This document shows, piece by piece, positions 1 through 5,690 of a stretch of 6,646 nt of DNA. The notes below the pieces were generated by a model, which ran no database searches, was not told the DNA's origin, and saw only the letters and a program-made list of their open reading frames with translations. Within the stretch, counting starts at the first letter, position 1. Each line of letters begins with the position of its first letter. This DNA comes from Anaerolineales bacterium UBA6128 (GTDB taxonomy: Bacteria > Chloroflexota > Anaerolineae > UBA1429), in NCBI GenBank assembly GCA_002423325.1, contig DIVQ01000125.1, positions 1 through 6,646 on the forward strand. Direction: 5' to 3'. The position numbers and the translations under genes were made by a program.

Positions 1-733
1 GCTTGGCCGCCACGGCATCGATGGCCACCTGATCGCCGCTCGCCAGAATCACGTCCTTCTGTACCGGCTTCATTACGCGCGGCCCGGTACCGTTGCCGGC
101 CGTCGTGCCGTCCATCACTGCAAAGATCCCCGAGTGAATCTCTTTCTGGATGTGCAACAAATCCACCAGTGTCTCGTGGATCCAGGAATGCGTATAGTGG
201 CGCTTGGTCGTCAGCAGACCCCCGAAAGCGTTCTTCATTGCGCCGGTCGTCGTCGTATAGATATGGCATTTGACCGTGGGCAGATGCACGATGCTTTTGC
301 CGATGAAATAGTCCGGGATGCGAATACCCTCAGGGAAGATCTTGGGCAGCACGTTCATCTTGGCTTTGGGCTCGTAGACCACCCAACTCATGTCGCTCTC
401 GTCAAAGTTATACAACACAGGGATATTGTGCCCCTTGAAAATCGGGACATAGTTGTTCAGATCCTCGCCCTTGAAGGCGTCGGTCACGACGGTCTTGTTC
501 TGCACGCAGACGACGTCATCATACCCACGGGCGCGCAAGCCCAGCGTCGTGCCCTCTAACTGCCAGGGCGTCGTATTGGCGCTCGGGAACGGAAAGTGCC
601 ACGAGATGTTGTCCTTCAGGATCACCGTTTTGCCCGCTGGCAGATAACGCTCAACCTCCGCCAGGCTGAGGAGCCGATCATAGTCCTCCAGCACGCTCTC
701 GGGCTTTGTTCGAAGAATGGCTACTTTGGCCAT
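1..733 (-). CDS. DUF362 domain-containing protein (3' end cut by the window edge)
   Basis: The first 244 residues are readable; the C-terminus lies beyond the left edge. The start at 733 (MAKVAILRTKPESVLEDYDR) is preceded by AGGAG at 742-746 with an 8-nt spacer. The sequence fits the DUF362 family (PF04015). Typical blocks are IVHLPTVKCHIYTTTTGAMK (about 148-167) followed by NAFGGLL, HETLVDLL (186-193), FAVMDGTTAGNGTGP (204-218) and DVILASGDQVAIDAVAAK (227-244). Only two cysteines (76 and 156) occur in the visible part, so the ferredoxin-like cluster domain of some DUF362 proteins is not seen here. No signal peptide or membrane segment is apparent, so a cytoplasmic protein is likely. The biochemical role of this DUF362 subgroup is not known to me. 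It is divergent from the FAD oxidoreductase gene and has its own candidate promoter (794-822). Family assignment is firm; function is open. Confidence 0.88.
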   Translation of the reverse strand, partial: MAKVAILRTKPESVLEDYDRLLSLAEVERYLPAGKTVILKDNISWHFPFPSANTTPWQLEGTTLGLRARGYDDVVCVQNKTVVTDAFKGEDLNNYVPIFKGHNIPVLYNFDESDMSWVVYEPKAKMNVLPKIFPEGIRIPDYFIGKSIVHLPTVKCHIYTTTTGAMKNAFGGLLTTKRHYTHSWIHETLVDLLHIQKEIHSGIFAVMDGTTAGNGTGPRVMKPVQKDVILASGDQVAIDAVAAK

Positions 734-793
734 GTTTTTCGCTCCTGTACGCTTAATGCACCGCCCCAGATCTAGTGAGGCACATCCAGCGGG

Positions 794-822
794 ATTGTAC
801 ATTCGGGCCGCGGCTGGGTCAA
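794..822 (-). promoter_or_regulatory. Candidate sigma-70 promoter for the DUF362 gene
   Basis: On the minus strand, TTGACC (822-817) and TACAAT (799-794) are separated by exactly 17 bp. Each box matches five of six consensus bases. The predicted transcription start is near 787, giving a leader of roughly 54 nt before the ATG at 733. This is a sequence-pattern prediction only. Confidence 0.6.
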
Positions 823-832
823 ACAGCCCTTA

Positions 833-863
833 CGATCGCCGCTGCGCGTTTGCAGCGGCATCG
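833..863. repeat. Inverted repeat between divergent promoters
   Basis: GCCGCTGC (838-845) and GCAGCGGC (852-859) form a perfect 8-bp inverted repeat around a 6-nt GCGTTT loop. The stem extends by CGAT (833-836) with ATCG (860-863) if C837 is bulged, giving 12 pairs in all. The element covers the proposed -35 box of the oxidoreductase promoter and lies upstream of the DUF362 promoter. It has no T-tract, so it is not a typical intrinsic terminator. It may be an operator or a cruciform-prone site. Confidence 0.6.
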
Positions 864-878
864 CCTTTCGGCTATGAT
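850..878 (+). promoter_or_regulatory. Candidate sigma-70 promoter for the FAD oxidoreductase gene
   Basis: TTGCAG (850-855) and TATGAT (873-878) are separated by 17 bp. The -10 matches five of six consensus bases; the -35 matches only three. The predicted start is near 885, about 30 nt before the ATG at 916. The -35 lies within the right half of the 833-863 inverted repeat, so a factor binding there could block it. Confidence 0.45.
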
Positions 879-915
879 GGCCCCGTGAGCGACACGCTCC
901 GGAAAGCAGAGGGCC

Positions 916-2256
916 ATGACAAAGCAGGTTGCCATCATCGGTGGTGGATTGACGGGCATGAGCGCAGCTGACGCGCTGACAGCGCGCGGCGTTCGCTGCA
1001 CGCTGTACGAGCGAGAGGCCACGCTGGGAGGGCTGGCCGGCTCATTCCAGGTTGACGGAGCCTGGCTCGAACGCTTCTACCACCACCTTTTCACCAGCGA
1101 TACCGCCATGGCTGAGCTGATCGAGCGCCTTGGGTATGGCCACCTGCTCGAATGGCTGCCCACCAGCAACAGCTACTATGCCGGGGGCATCTATCGCCTC
1201 AGCACGCCGTTTGATCTGCTGCGCTTCAAGCGCATCGGCCTGCTGGACCGGATCCGCCTCGGTCTGTTGTATGTCAAGACGATGTTCGTCAACGACTGGC
1301 GCCCACTGGAGGAGATCACGGCCCGCGACTGGCTCATCCGCATGGCGGGCGCCAACGTCTACCACGCCGTCTGGGAACCGCTGTTGCGCAGCAAATTCGG
1401 CGCGTACGCTGACCAGGTGGCCGCCGTCTGGATCTGGAACAAGCTCAAGTTGCGCGGCAGCTCACGCGGGAAAAAGCAGGAGGAGCGCCTGGGCTACGTT
1501 CGCGGCGGTTTTGGCCAGGTGATCGTCGCCTGGGAGCAGGATCTGCGCAAGCGCGGGGTCGATGTCCAGCTAGAGACCCCCGTCGAGCACATCGTCGTCA
1601 AGGACGGAGGCGCGGTCGGCGTTGAAGCGGGCGGCGCGTTCCACGCCTACGACGCGGTGCTCGTCACCACCGCCCCCAGCATTCTGTGCGACCTCACGCC
1701 CGACTTGCCCGGCGACTATGCTGACGCCCTGCGCGCGATCCCCTATCTGGCCAACGTCTGCCTGGTGATGCGGCTCGATCGCAGCCTGTCAAACACCTAC
1801 TGGCTCAACGTCGGCGAGCCCGACATCCCCTTCACGGGCGTTATCGAGCACACCAATATGCAGCGCCCCGAAGACTACGGCGGTGCACACCTGGTATATA
1901 TCTCGCGCTACCTCACCGCCGAGGATCCTGTCTTCAGCATGACCAAAGAGCAAGTACTAGACAGCTACCTGCCCTACCTGCAGCGCATGTTCAGGGGCTT
2001 TGAGCGCTCGTGGGTGCAGGAGCTGTGGGCCTGGCGCGAACGCTACACGCAGCCAGTCATTGGCCTGCACTATTCGCAGCGCAAGCCAAGCTTTCAGACG
2101 CCCGTCGGCGGCCTGTGGCTTTCGTGTATGGCGCAGGTCTATCCAGAGGATCGCGGTATGAACTATGCTGTGGTCTTCGGGCGCAAAGTGGCAGAGGAGA
2201 TGATGGCTGACGAACGCCGGGACGCTACCAGCAACGGATCAACCACAAGCGACTGA
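916..2256 (+). CDS. NAD(P)/FAD-dependent oxidoreductase, amine oxidase/protoporphyrinogen oxidase-like
   Basis: The 446-residue protein opens with a Rossmann dinucleotide-binding motif, VAIIGGGLTGMSAADAL (5-21), in which GGGLTG is residues 9-14. YEREATLGGLAGSF follows (31-44), with Glu32 placed to bind the FAD ribose. A GYVRGGFGQV block (193-202) and a C-terminal FAD-contact segment (about 398-421, with YPEDRGMNYAVV) are typical of the flavin amine oxidase / HemY / UDP-galactopyranose mutase-like superfamily. No signal peptide is seen. It is unlikely to be the haem-pathway enzyme, because no haem gene is nearby and the neighbours are glycosyltransferases. A role in sugar or lipid modification for envelope synthesis is an inference. 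The start at 916 fits the fold, but its Shine-Dalgarno is weak (GGAAAG at 901-906). The last 16 or so residues (DERRDATSNGSTTSD) look like an unstructured tail and overlap the converging glycosyltransferase gene. Confidence 0.85.
   Translation: MTKQVAIIGGGLTGMSAADALTARGVRCTLYEREATLGGLAGSFQVDGAWLERFYHHLFTSDTAMAELIERLGYGHLLEWLPTSNSYYAGGIYRLSTPFDLLRFKRIGLLDRIRLGLLYVKTMFVNDWRPLEEITARDWLIRMAGANVYHAVWEPLLRSKFGAYADQVAAVWIWNKLKLRGSSRGKKQEERLGYVRGGFGQVIVAWEQDLRKRGVDVQLETPVEHIVVKDGGAVGVEAGGAFHAYDAVLVTTAPSILCDLTPDLPGDYADALRAIPYLANVCLVMRLDRSLSNTYWLNVGEPDIPFTGVIEHTNMQRPEDYGGAHLVYISRYLTAEDPVFSMTKEQVLDSYLPYLQRMFRGFERSWVQELWAWRERYTQPVIGLHYSQRKPSFQTPVGGLWLSCMAQVYPEDRGMNYAVVFGRKVAEEMMADERRDATSNGSTTSD
2239..2256. 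other. Tail-to-tail gene overlap
   Basis: The oxidoreductase stop codon (TGA, 2254-2256) lies inside the last codons of the converging glycosyltransferase gene, whose own stop is at 2241-2239. No terminator hairpin is visible around this junction, so each transcript may run antisense into the other. Confidence 0.8.
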
Positions 2257-3483
2257 AGCGTACACGTCGTCGAGCCGGGGTGCGAGGCGTTCCCAGTCGT
2301 ATTGCGCACTGACGAAATCACGGCCGTTTTCTGCCAGACGTGCCCTCAGGTCGGCGTCGCCGATCAGCCTCAGCACCGCTTCGGCCAGCCCGCCCACCGT
2401 GTCAGACAGCAGGGCGTGGCGCCCATGCTCGATCGCGATGCCCTCAACGCCCAGTCGCGTGCTAACCAGCGGCAGCCCCGCCGCCAGCGTCTCGAGTACC
2501 TTGAGTCGCGTGCCCCCGCCTACGCGCAGCGGTGCCACGTAGACATCGGCACTGTCAAAGTAGGGCAACACGTCAGGCACGTAGCCCGTCACAACCACAC
2601 CCGACAGCGTCTCCAACGCCTGCACCCGAGCATGTGGAGCCTTGCCCACGATATAGAACGTGGCGTCGGCACGAACGGCCTGCACAACCGGCAACACCTC
2701 ATTCGCGAACCAGACCACGGCATCGATATTCGGCCGATAGTCCATCTTGCCGGTAAACAACAACGCCGGATGCTGCAACGCGAGGGGCGCTTCGCCGCCG
2801 GCACGATAGCGTTGCGCGTCGACACCGTTCGGGATAACCACCGGCTCCAGACCGGGCACCGCCCGGCGCAACGCCGCCGCGTCGGCATCGGACACGCACA
2901 CCACAGCCGTGGCCGCCCTGCAGACTTGGCTCTCATACCGCAGCAGTCGGCGCCACTGCACAAGCGAGTAGAGTGCCGCCGCCCAGCGCCGTGGCTGGCG
3001 CGCGTCGGCGGCGCACACGCGTTGCTGCATGAGGTACTCGGCATTGTGATCATCAAACACGATCGCCGGACAGCGCTCGCCCAGCCACTGCCGCAAGCGC
3101 AGGGCATACGGACCCAGCTCAATGCCCTCCACCTGCACCACGTCGCACGGCCAGGACGTTATCATGTCCTGCAGCGCCGCCCAGAACGTTTCGCTCAGCA
3201 GCCTCTCGGCCATGTCGGGCTGACGGGTGCTGAGCAGCGTGCGCAGGCGGTCACTTTGCGAGCGCGACGGCGTCCGCACGAGCGCCACCCGCTCGCATAG
3301 CGCCCGCAGCGGTCCAATGTCCGGCGAATCCGCCTCGGCAAACGAAAGCAGCGCCACTTGGTGGCGCTGTGCGACGTTTGTCAGCAGGTTATAATTGCGG
3401 ATTGCCGTGCCTTGCTCAGGCGGGTATGGCACCTGCGGCGTGAGAAACAGAATGCGTCTGGCTGCTGCAACTTGGATCGACAT
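2239..3483 (-). CDS. Glycosyltransferase, GT4-type (second gene of the pair)
   Basis: This 414-residue protein has a GT-B fold layout. The N-terminal domain starts RRILFLTPQVPYPPEQGTA (9-27), where the glycine-containing first loop binds acceptor or donor. DDHNAEY (144-150) and VVIPNGVD (215-222) mark the inter-domain region. The C-terminal donor-binding domain has TGKMDYRPNIDAVVWF (244-259), FYIVG (276-280), VTGYVPDV (298-305) and APLRVGGGTRLKVLETLAAG (317-336). It resembles the GT4 group typified by the PEP-CTERM/exosortase-associated sugar transferases. It probably transfers a nucleotide-activated sugar at the cytoplasmic face of the membrane; donor and acceptor are unknown. The reading frame is open up to 3546, but the fold begins just after the ATG at 3483, which lies 11 nt past the preceding gene's stop, so 3483 is preferred. 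No strong Shine-Dalgarno is visible, so it may depend on translation of the upstream gene. Confidence 0.87.
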   Translation of the reverse strand: MSIQVAAARRILFLTPQVPYPPEQGTAIRNYNLLTNVAQRHQVALLSFAEADSPDIGPLRALCERVALVRTPSRSQSDRLRTLLSTRQPDMAERLLSETFWAALQDMITSWPCDVVQVEGIELGPYALRLRQWLGERCPAIVFDDHNAEYLMQQRVCAADARQPRRWAAALYSLVQWRRLLRYESQVCRAATAVVCVSDADAAALRRAVPGLEPVVIPNGVDAQRYRAGGEAPLALQHPALLFTGKMDYRPNIDAVVWFANEVLPVVQAVRADATFYIVGKAPHARVQALETLSGVVVTGYVPDVLPYFDSADVYVAPLRVGGGTRLKVLETLAAGLPLVSTRLGVEGIAIEHGRHALLSDTVGGLAEAVLRLIGDADLRARLAENGRDFVSAQYDWERLAPRLDDVYASVACG

Positions 3484-3494
3484 CGTCGGCTCGC

Positions 3495-4598
3495 TCAAAC
3501 CACGCTGTGGTACAGGGCCAACGTCTCGCTCGCGGCCTTGTCCCACGAGAAGCGCGCCGCCTGTTTCAGCCCCCGAGCGCTCATCTGCGCCCGCAGATCG
3601 CTGTCATGCAGCGCCCTGGAGATCGCCACCGCCAACTCCTCGACGCTGTAGGGATCGACCAGCAGACCGGCGTCACCCACCACCTCCGGCAGCGACGAGA
3701 CGTTGGAGGCCACCACCGGCGTCCCACACGCCATGGCCTCCAGCGGCGTAAGCCCAAAACCCTCGTAAATCGAGGGCACCACCAGCACCTCCGCCGTGTT
3801 GTACAGCCAGAGCAGTTCATCGTCTGAGACGCGCCCCAGAAACACCACGCGATCCTGCAATCGTAGCGTCTTGACGAGCTCAAAGACCGACTCGTACAGC
3901 CAGCCCTTCTCGCCCGCCAGTACCAGCTTGACATCCGGCCGATAGTCATCGAGGAGACGCCTGAAGGCCTGCAGCAAGGTGGGCACGTTCTTGCGGGGCT
4001 CGATCGTACTCACAAACAGCACAAACTCGCTGTGCAGACCAAAACGCTCACGCACGCGCTCCACGGTCTCAGCGGATCGCATCGGCCGAAAGCTCGGACT
4101 CGCCGCCTCATAGATGACCTGGACCTTGCGCTCAGGCACGCCCAACAAACGCACCACATCATGCTTGGTGGCTTCAGAAACCGCGATGATGGCGTCGGCG
4201 CGTCGCACTGCTTGGTCGATCTGCCCATAGTAACGGGCCGCTTCCTTGGTCAGCAGGTGCGGGTAAAGCAAAAACACCAGGTCGTGAATCGTGATGACGG
4301 ACCTGGTGTTGCGCAGTGGCGGAGCGATAAAGTCGGGGCTGTGAAGCACGTCAAGCCGCAGCATGGACAGTTCGATCGGCAGCGTCCAGCGCTCAAGGCG
4401 ATGGTGGCTGGGGGTCAGCACCTGGTGCGGCGTGAAGCGCGGCCTCTGGATGATTGGTTCACGGGCCTTGATGCTCTCAATGATGGTAAAGTCGTCCTGG
4501 CTTTCACATCGGGCCAGCGCCTGGATCAGCTGCACCGTATACTGACTGATGCCGGCTCGGCGGTAGTACACCAGCCGGGCGTCAACACCGATGCGCAT
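3495..4598 (-). CDS. Glycosyltransferase, GT4-type (first gene of the pair)
   Basis: This 367-residue GT-B protein begins MRIGVDARLVYYRRAGISQY, with the Gly of the first loop at 16. It contains VITIHDLVFL (101-110), IIAVSEATKHDVV (137-149), FVSTIEPRKNVPTLLQAF (195-212), VKLVLAGEKGW (223-233) and VVFLGRVSDDEL (251-262). The EX7E motif is YEGFGLTPLEAMACGTPVV (278-296), with Glu279 and Glu287. This is the classic GT4 retaining glycosyltransferase pattern, close to mannosyl- and rhamnosyl-transferases of polysaccharide clusters; the actual sugar cannot be read. Three in-frame ATGs occur (4613, 4604, 4598). The third is chosen because GGAGG at 4607-4611 lies 8 nt before it, while the first overlaps that site and the second is only 2 nt away. 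It is the first gene of the operon, driven by the promoter at 4720-4748. Confidence 0.92.
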   Translation of the reverse strand: MRIGVDARLVYYRRAGISQYTVQLIQALARCESQDDFTIIESIKAREPIIQRPRFTPHQVLTPSHHRLERWTLPIELSMLRLDVLHSPDFIAPPLRNTRSVITIHDLVFLLYPHLLTKEAARYYGQIDQAVRRADAIIAVSEATKHDVVRLLGVPERKVQVIYEAASPSFRPMRSAETVERVRERFGLHSEFVLFVSTIEPRKNVPTLLQAFRRLLDDYRPDVKLVLAGEKGWLYESVFELVKTLRLQDRVVFLGRVSDDELLWLYNTAEVLVVPSIYEGFGLTPLEAMACGTPVVASNVSSLPEVVGDAGLLVDPYSVEELAVAISRALHDSDLRAQMSARGLKQAARFSWDKAASETLALYHSVV

Positions 4599-4606
4599 AC
4601 CCATTA

Positions 4607-4611
4607 CCTCC
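4607..4611 (-). promoter_or_regulatory. Shine-Dalgarno that decides the start of the first glycosyltransferase
   Basis: GGAGG on the minus strand, 8 nt before the ATG at 4598. It lies within the two codons after the ATG at 4613, so that longer start cannot use it. Confidence 0.75.
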
Positions 4612-4651
4612 ATTCGCTATCGGCCACGCCATGCTGCTTCAGACAACTCGA

Positions 4652-4694
4652 CGCCCCTTGCCAGCGCGCTATGGCACGACCTGGTCAAGGGGCG
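4652..4694 (-). repeat. Long hairpin in the glycosyltransferase leader
   Basis: CGCCCCTTG (4652-4660) and CAAGGGGCG (4686-4694) are perfect 9-bp inverted arms. They continue inward as CCAG (4661-4664) with CTGG (4681-4684) if T4685 is bulged, giving a 13-pair stem around a 16-nt loop. In the leftward transcript it would sit about 20 nt after the predicted start and about 50 nt before the start codon of the first glycosyltransferase. No U-tract follows, so it is not a canonical terminator. It may be an mRNA-stabilising leader or a control element. Confidence 0.6.
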
Positions 4695-4719
4695 ACTCTG
4701 CTTCCCATCACTTGACGCG

Positions 4720-4748
4720 ATGATACCAGAGCCAGCACGCTCTGTCAA
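4720..4748 (-). promoter_or_regulatory. Sigma-70 promoter for the glycosyltransferase operon
   Basis: On the minus strand, a perfect TTGACA (4748-4743) and TATCAT (4725-4720, five of six) are separated by 17 bp. The predicted start is near 4713, which gives a leader of about 114 nt containing the 4652-4694 hairpin. Confidence 0.72.
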
Positions 4749-4758
4749 CTTGAAGAGC
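4739..4758. promoter_or_regulatory. Imperfect dyad between divergent promoters, candidate operator
   Basis: GCTCT(G)TCAA (4739-4748) and TTGAAGAGC (4750-4758) are inverted copies around C4749, with one extra G at 4744. The dyad covers the -35 box of the leftward promoter and ends 2 bp before the -35 box of the rightward one, which is a suitable place for a regulator of both. The one-base asymmetry weakens the case. Confidence 0.35.
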
Positions 4759-4760
4759 AA

Positions 4761-4788
4761 TTGACGCTTCCGGTGCACAGCCTATAAT
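4761..4788 (+). promoter_or_regulatory. Sigma-70 promoter for the larEBC operon
   Basis: TTGACG (4761-4766, five of six) and a perfect TATAAT (4783-4788) are separated by 16 bp. The predicted start is near 4795, about 53 nt before the larE ATG. Only 12 bp separate its -35 from that of the divergent glycosyltransferase promoter. Confidence 0.75.
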
Positions 4789-4847
4789 GAGAGCCAGTAT
4801 ATCCTGAATGCGCCGACGCTGGTCGGCCAACTTTGGTGCGAGAGTCC

Positions 4848-5690
4848 ATGGCCGCCAATCCGCCACCCCCCGACAACCTGGACCTGGAAGCCAAACTGAA
4901 CCAGCTCCGCGCCATCCTCCAAAGCCTGGGCGCCGTGGCCCTGGCCTATTCCGGTGGCGTCGATTCGAGCTACCTGCTTGCCGCCTGCATCGACGTGCTG
5001 GGCAGCGAGCGTGTGTTGGCTCTCACCGTCGATTCACCGCTCATGTCGCGCGCTGAACTGCGGACCGCTCGCGAGATCGCCACGCAGTTGGGCGCTCGCC
5101 ACCAGGTCGTCACGATTGACGAGCTGGCCCTCACCGATGTACGAGCGAACCGCCCTGACCGCTGCTATCACTGCAAACGCGCGCGCTTTGAGACGCTGGC
5201 GACAGTAGCCCGCGCGGCGGGCGACCTCAAGGTCATCCACGGCGAGAACGCCGATGATCGCTTCGACTACCGCCCCGGATCGGCTGCGGCGCGCGAACTG
5301 CGCGTTCGCGCCCCATTGGCCGAAGCCGGTATGACCAAGGCCGATATCCGGGCACTCTCGCGCCAGCGAGGACTGCCCACCTGGGATCATCCCGCCGCAG
5401 CCTGCCTGGCTTCACGCATACCGTATGGGACTGCTCTCACCCGCGACGCCCTGGAGCGAGTCGAGCAGGCCGAGGCTGCCCTGCAGGCGCTTCTGCCCGG
5501 CCAACAGCTGCGCGTGCGCGACCACTACCCCATCGCCCGGGTCGAAGTGCCCGACGGCATGCTCGAACGAATCGTGGAGCCGTCCTTGCGCAGCGCCATC
5601 GTCGAACGCCTGCACGCAGCAGGTTACCGTTATGTCACCCTTGACCTCGAGGGTTACCGCATGGGGAGTCTGAATGAGTCAATCACCTAG
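4848..5690 (+). CDS. larE: LarE, ATP-dependent sulfur transferase of nickel-pincer cofactor synthesis
   Basis: LarE adenylates the carboxylates of pyridinium-3,5-biscarboxylate mononucleotide and replaces them with thiocarboxylates in the cytoplasm. The 280-residue length matches the family (276 in Lactiplantibacillus plantarum). The PP-loop ATP-binding motif is YSGGVDSSYLLAA (34-46). DRCYHCKRARF (104-114), HGENADDRFDYRPGSAAARE (131-150), APLAEAGMTKADIRALSRQ (155-173) and HPAAACLASRIPYG (181-194) are family hallmarks. By alignment in mind, Cys186 should correspond to the sacrificial Cys176 of L. plantarum. Cys106 and Cys109 add a CxxC, which suggests the three-cysteine subtype. The frame opens at TTG 4833, but ATG 4848 is preferred because it gives the normal family length; the only Shine-Dalgarno-like sequence (GAGAG, 4840-4844) is weak and close. 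It is first in the operon, and its last 17 bp overlap larB. Confidence 0.95.
   Translation: MAANPPPPDNLDLEAKLNQLRAILQSLGAVALAYSGGVDSSYLLAACIDVLGSERVLALTVDSPLMSRAELRTAREIATQLGARHQVVTIDELALTDVRANRPDRCYHCKRARFETLATVARAAGDLKVIHGENADDRFDYRPGSAAARELRVRAPLAEAGMTKADIRALSRQRGLPTWDHPAAACLASRIPYGTALTRDALERVEQAEAALQALLPGQQLRVRDHYPIARVEVPDGMLERIVEPSLRSAIVERLHAAGYRYVTLDLEGYRMGSLNESIT

Noticed and set aside
134..559. Open frame of 141 codons on the plus strand
   Set aside because: It is antisense to the DUF362 gene, whose frame is open through the left edge and has strong family motifs.
2302..3300. Long open frame of 332 codons on the plus strand
   Set aside because: It is antisense to the second glycosyltransferase, whose product has clear family motifs. 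The translation is rich in Arg, His and Gln with no recognisable domain, as expected for a shadow frame in GC-rich DNA.
3484..3546. Longer start (3546) for the second glycosyltransferase
   Set aside because: The added 21 residues lie within the end of the upstream gene, show no part of the GT-B fold and lack a ribosome binding site; ATG 3483 places the fold at the normal N-terminus.
4652..4694. Hairpin read as an intrinsic terminator
   Set aside because: Neither strand has a T-run after the stem, and no gene ends next to it; it lies between two divergent promoters and their genes.
4032..4715. Open frame of 227 codons on the plus strand
   Set aside because: It is antisense to the first glycosyltransferase and crosses its promoter leader; it has no recognisable domain and no good ribosome binding site.
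4833..4847. Upstream TTG (4833) or GTG (4836) start for LarE
   Set aside because: No Shine-Dalgarno precedes them and they would add only MVRES to an already full-length protein. The ATG at 4848 is preferred, though its own Shine-Dalgarno is weak.
4808..5056. Small open frame starting at ATG 4808 in the larE leader
   Set aside because: It runs mostly inside larE in another frame, has Arg/Pro-rich low-information composition and no ribosome binding site. I do not regard it as a leader peptide.
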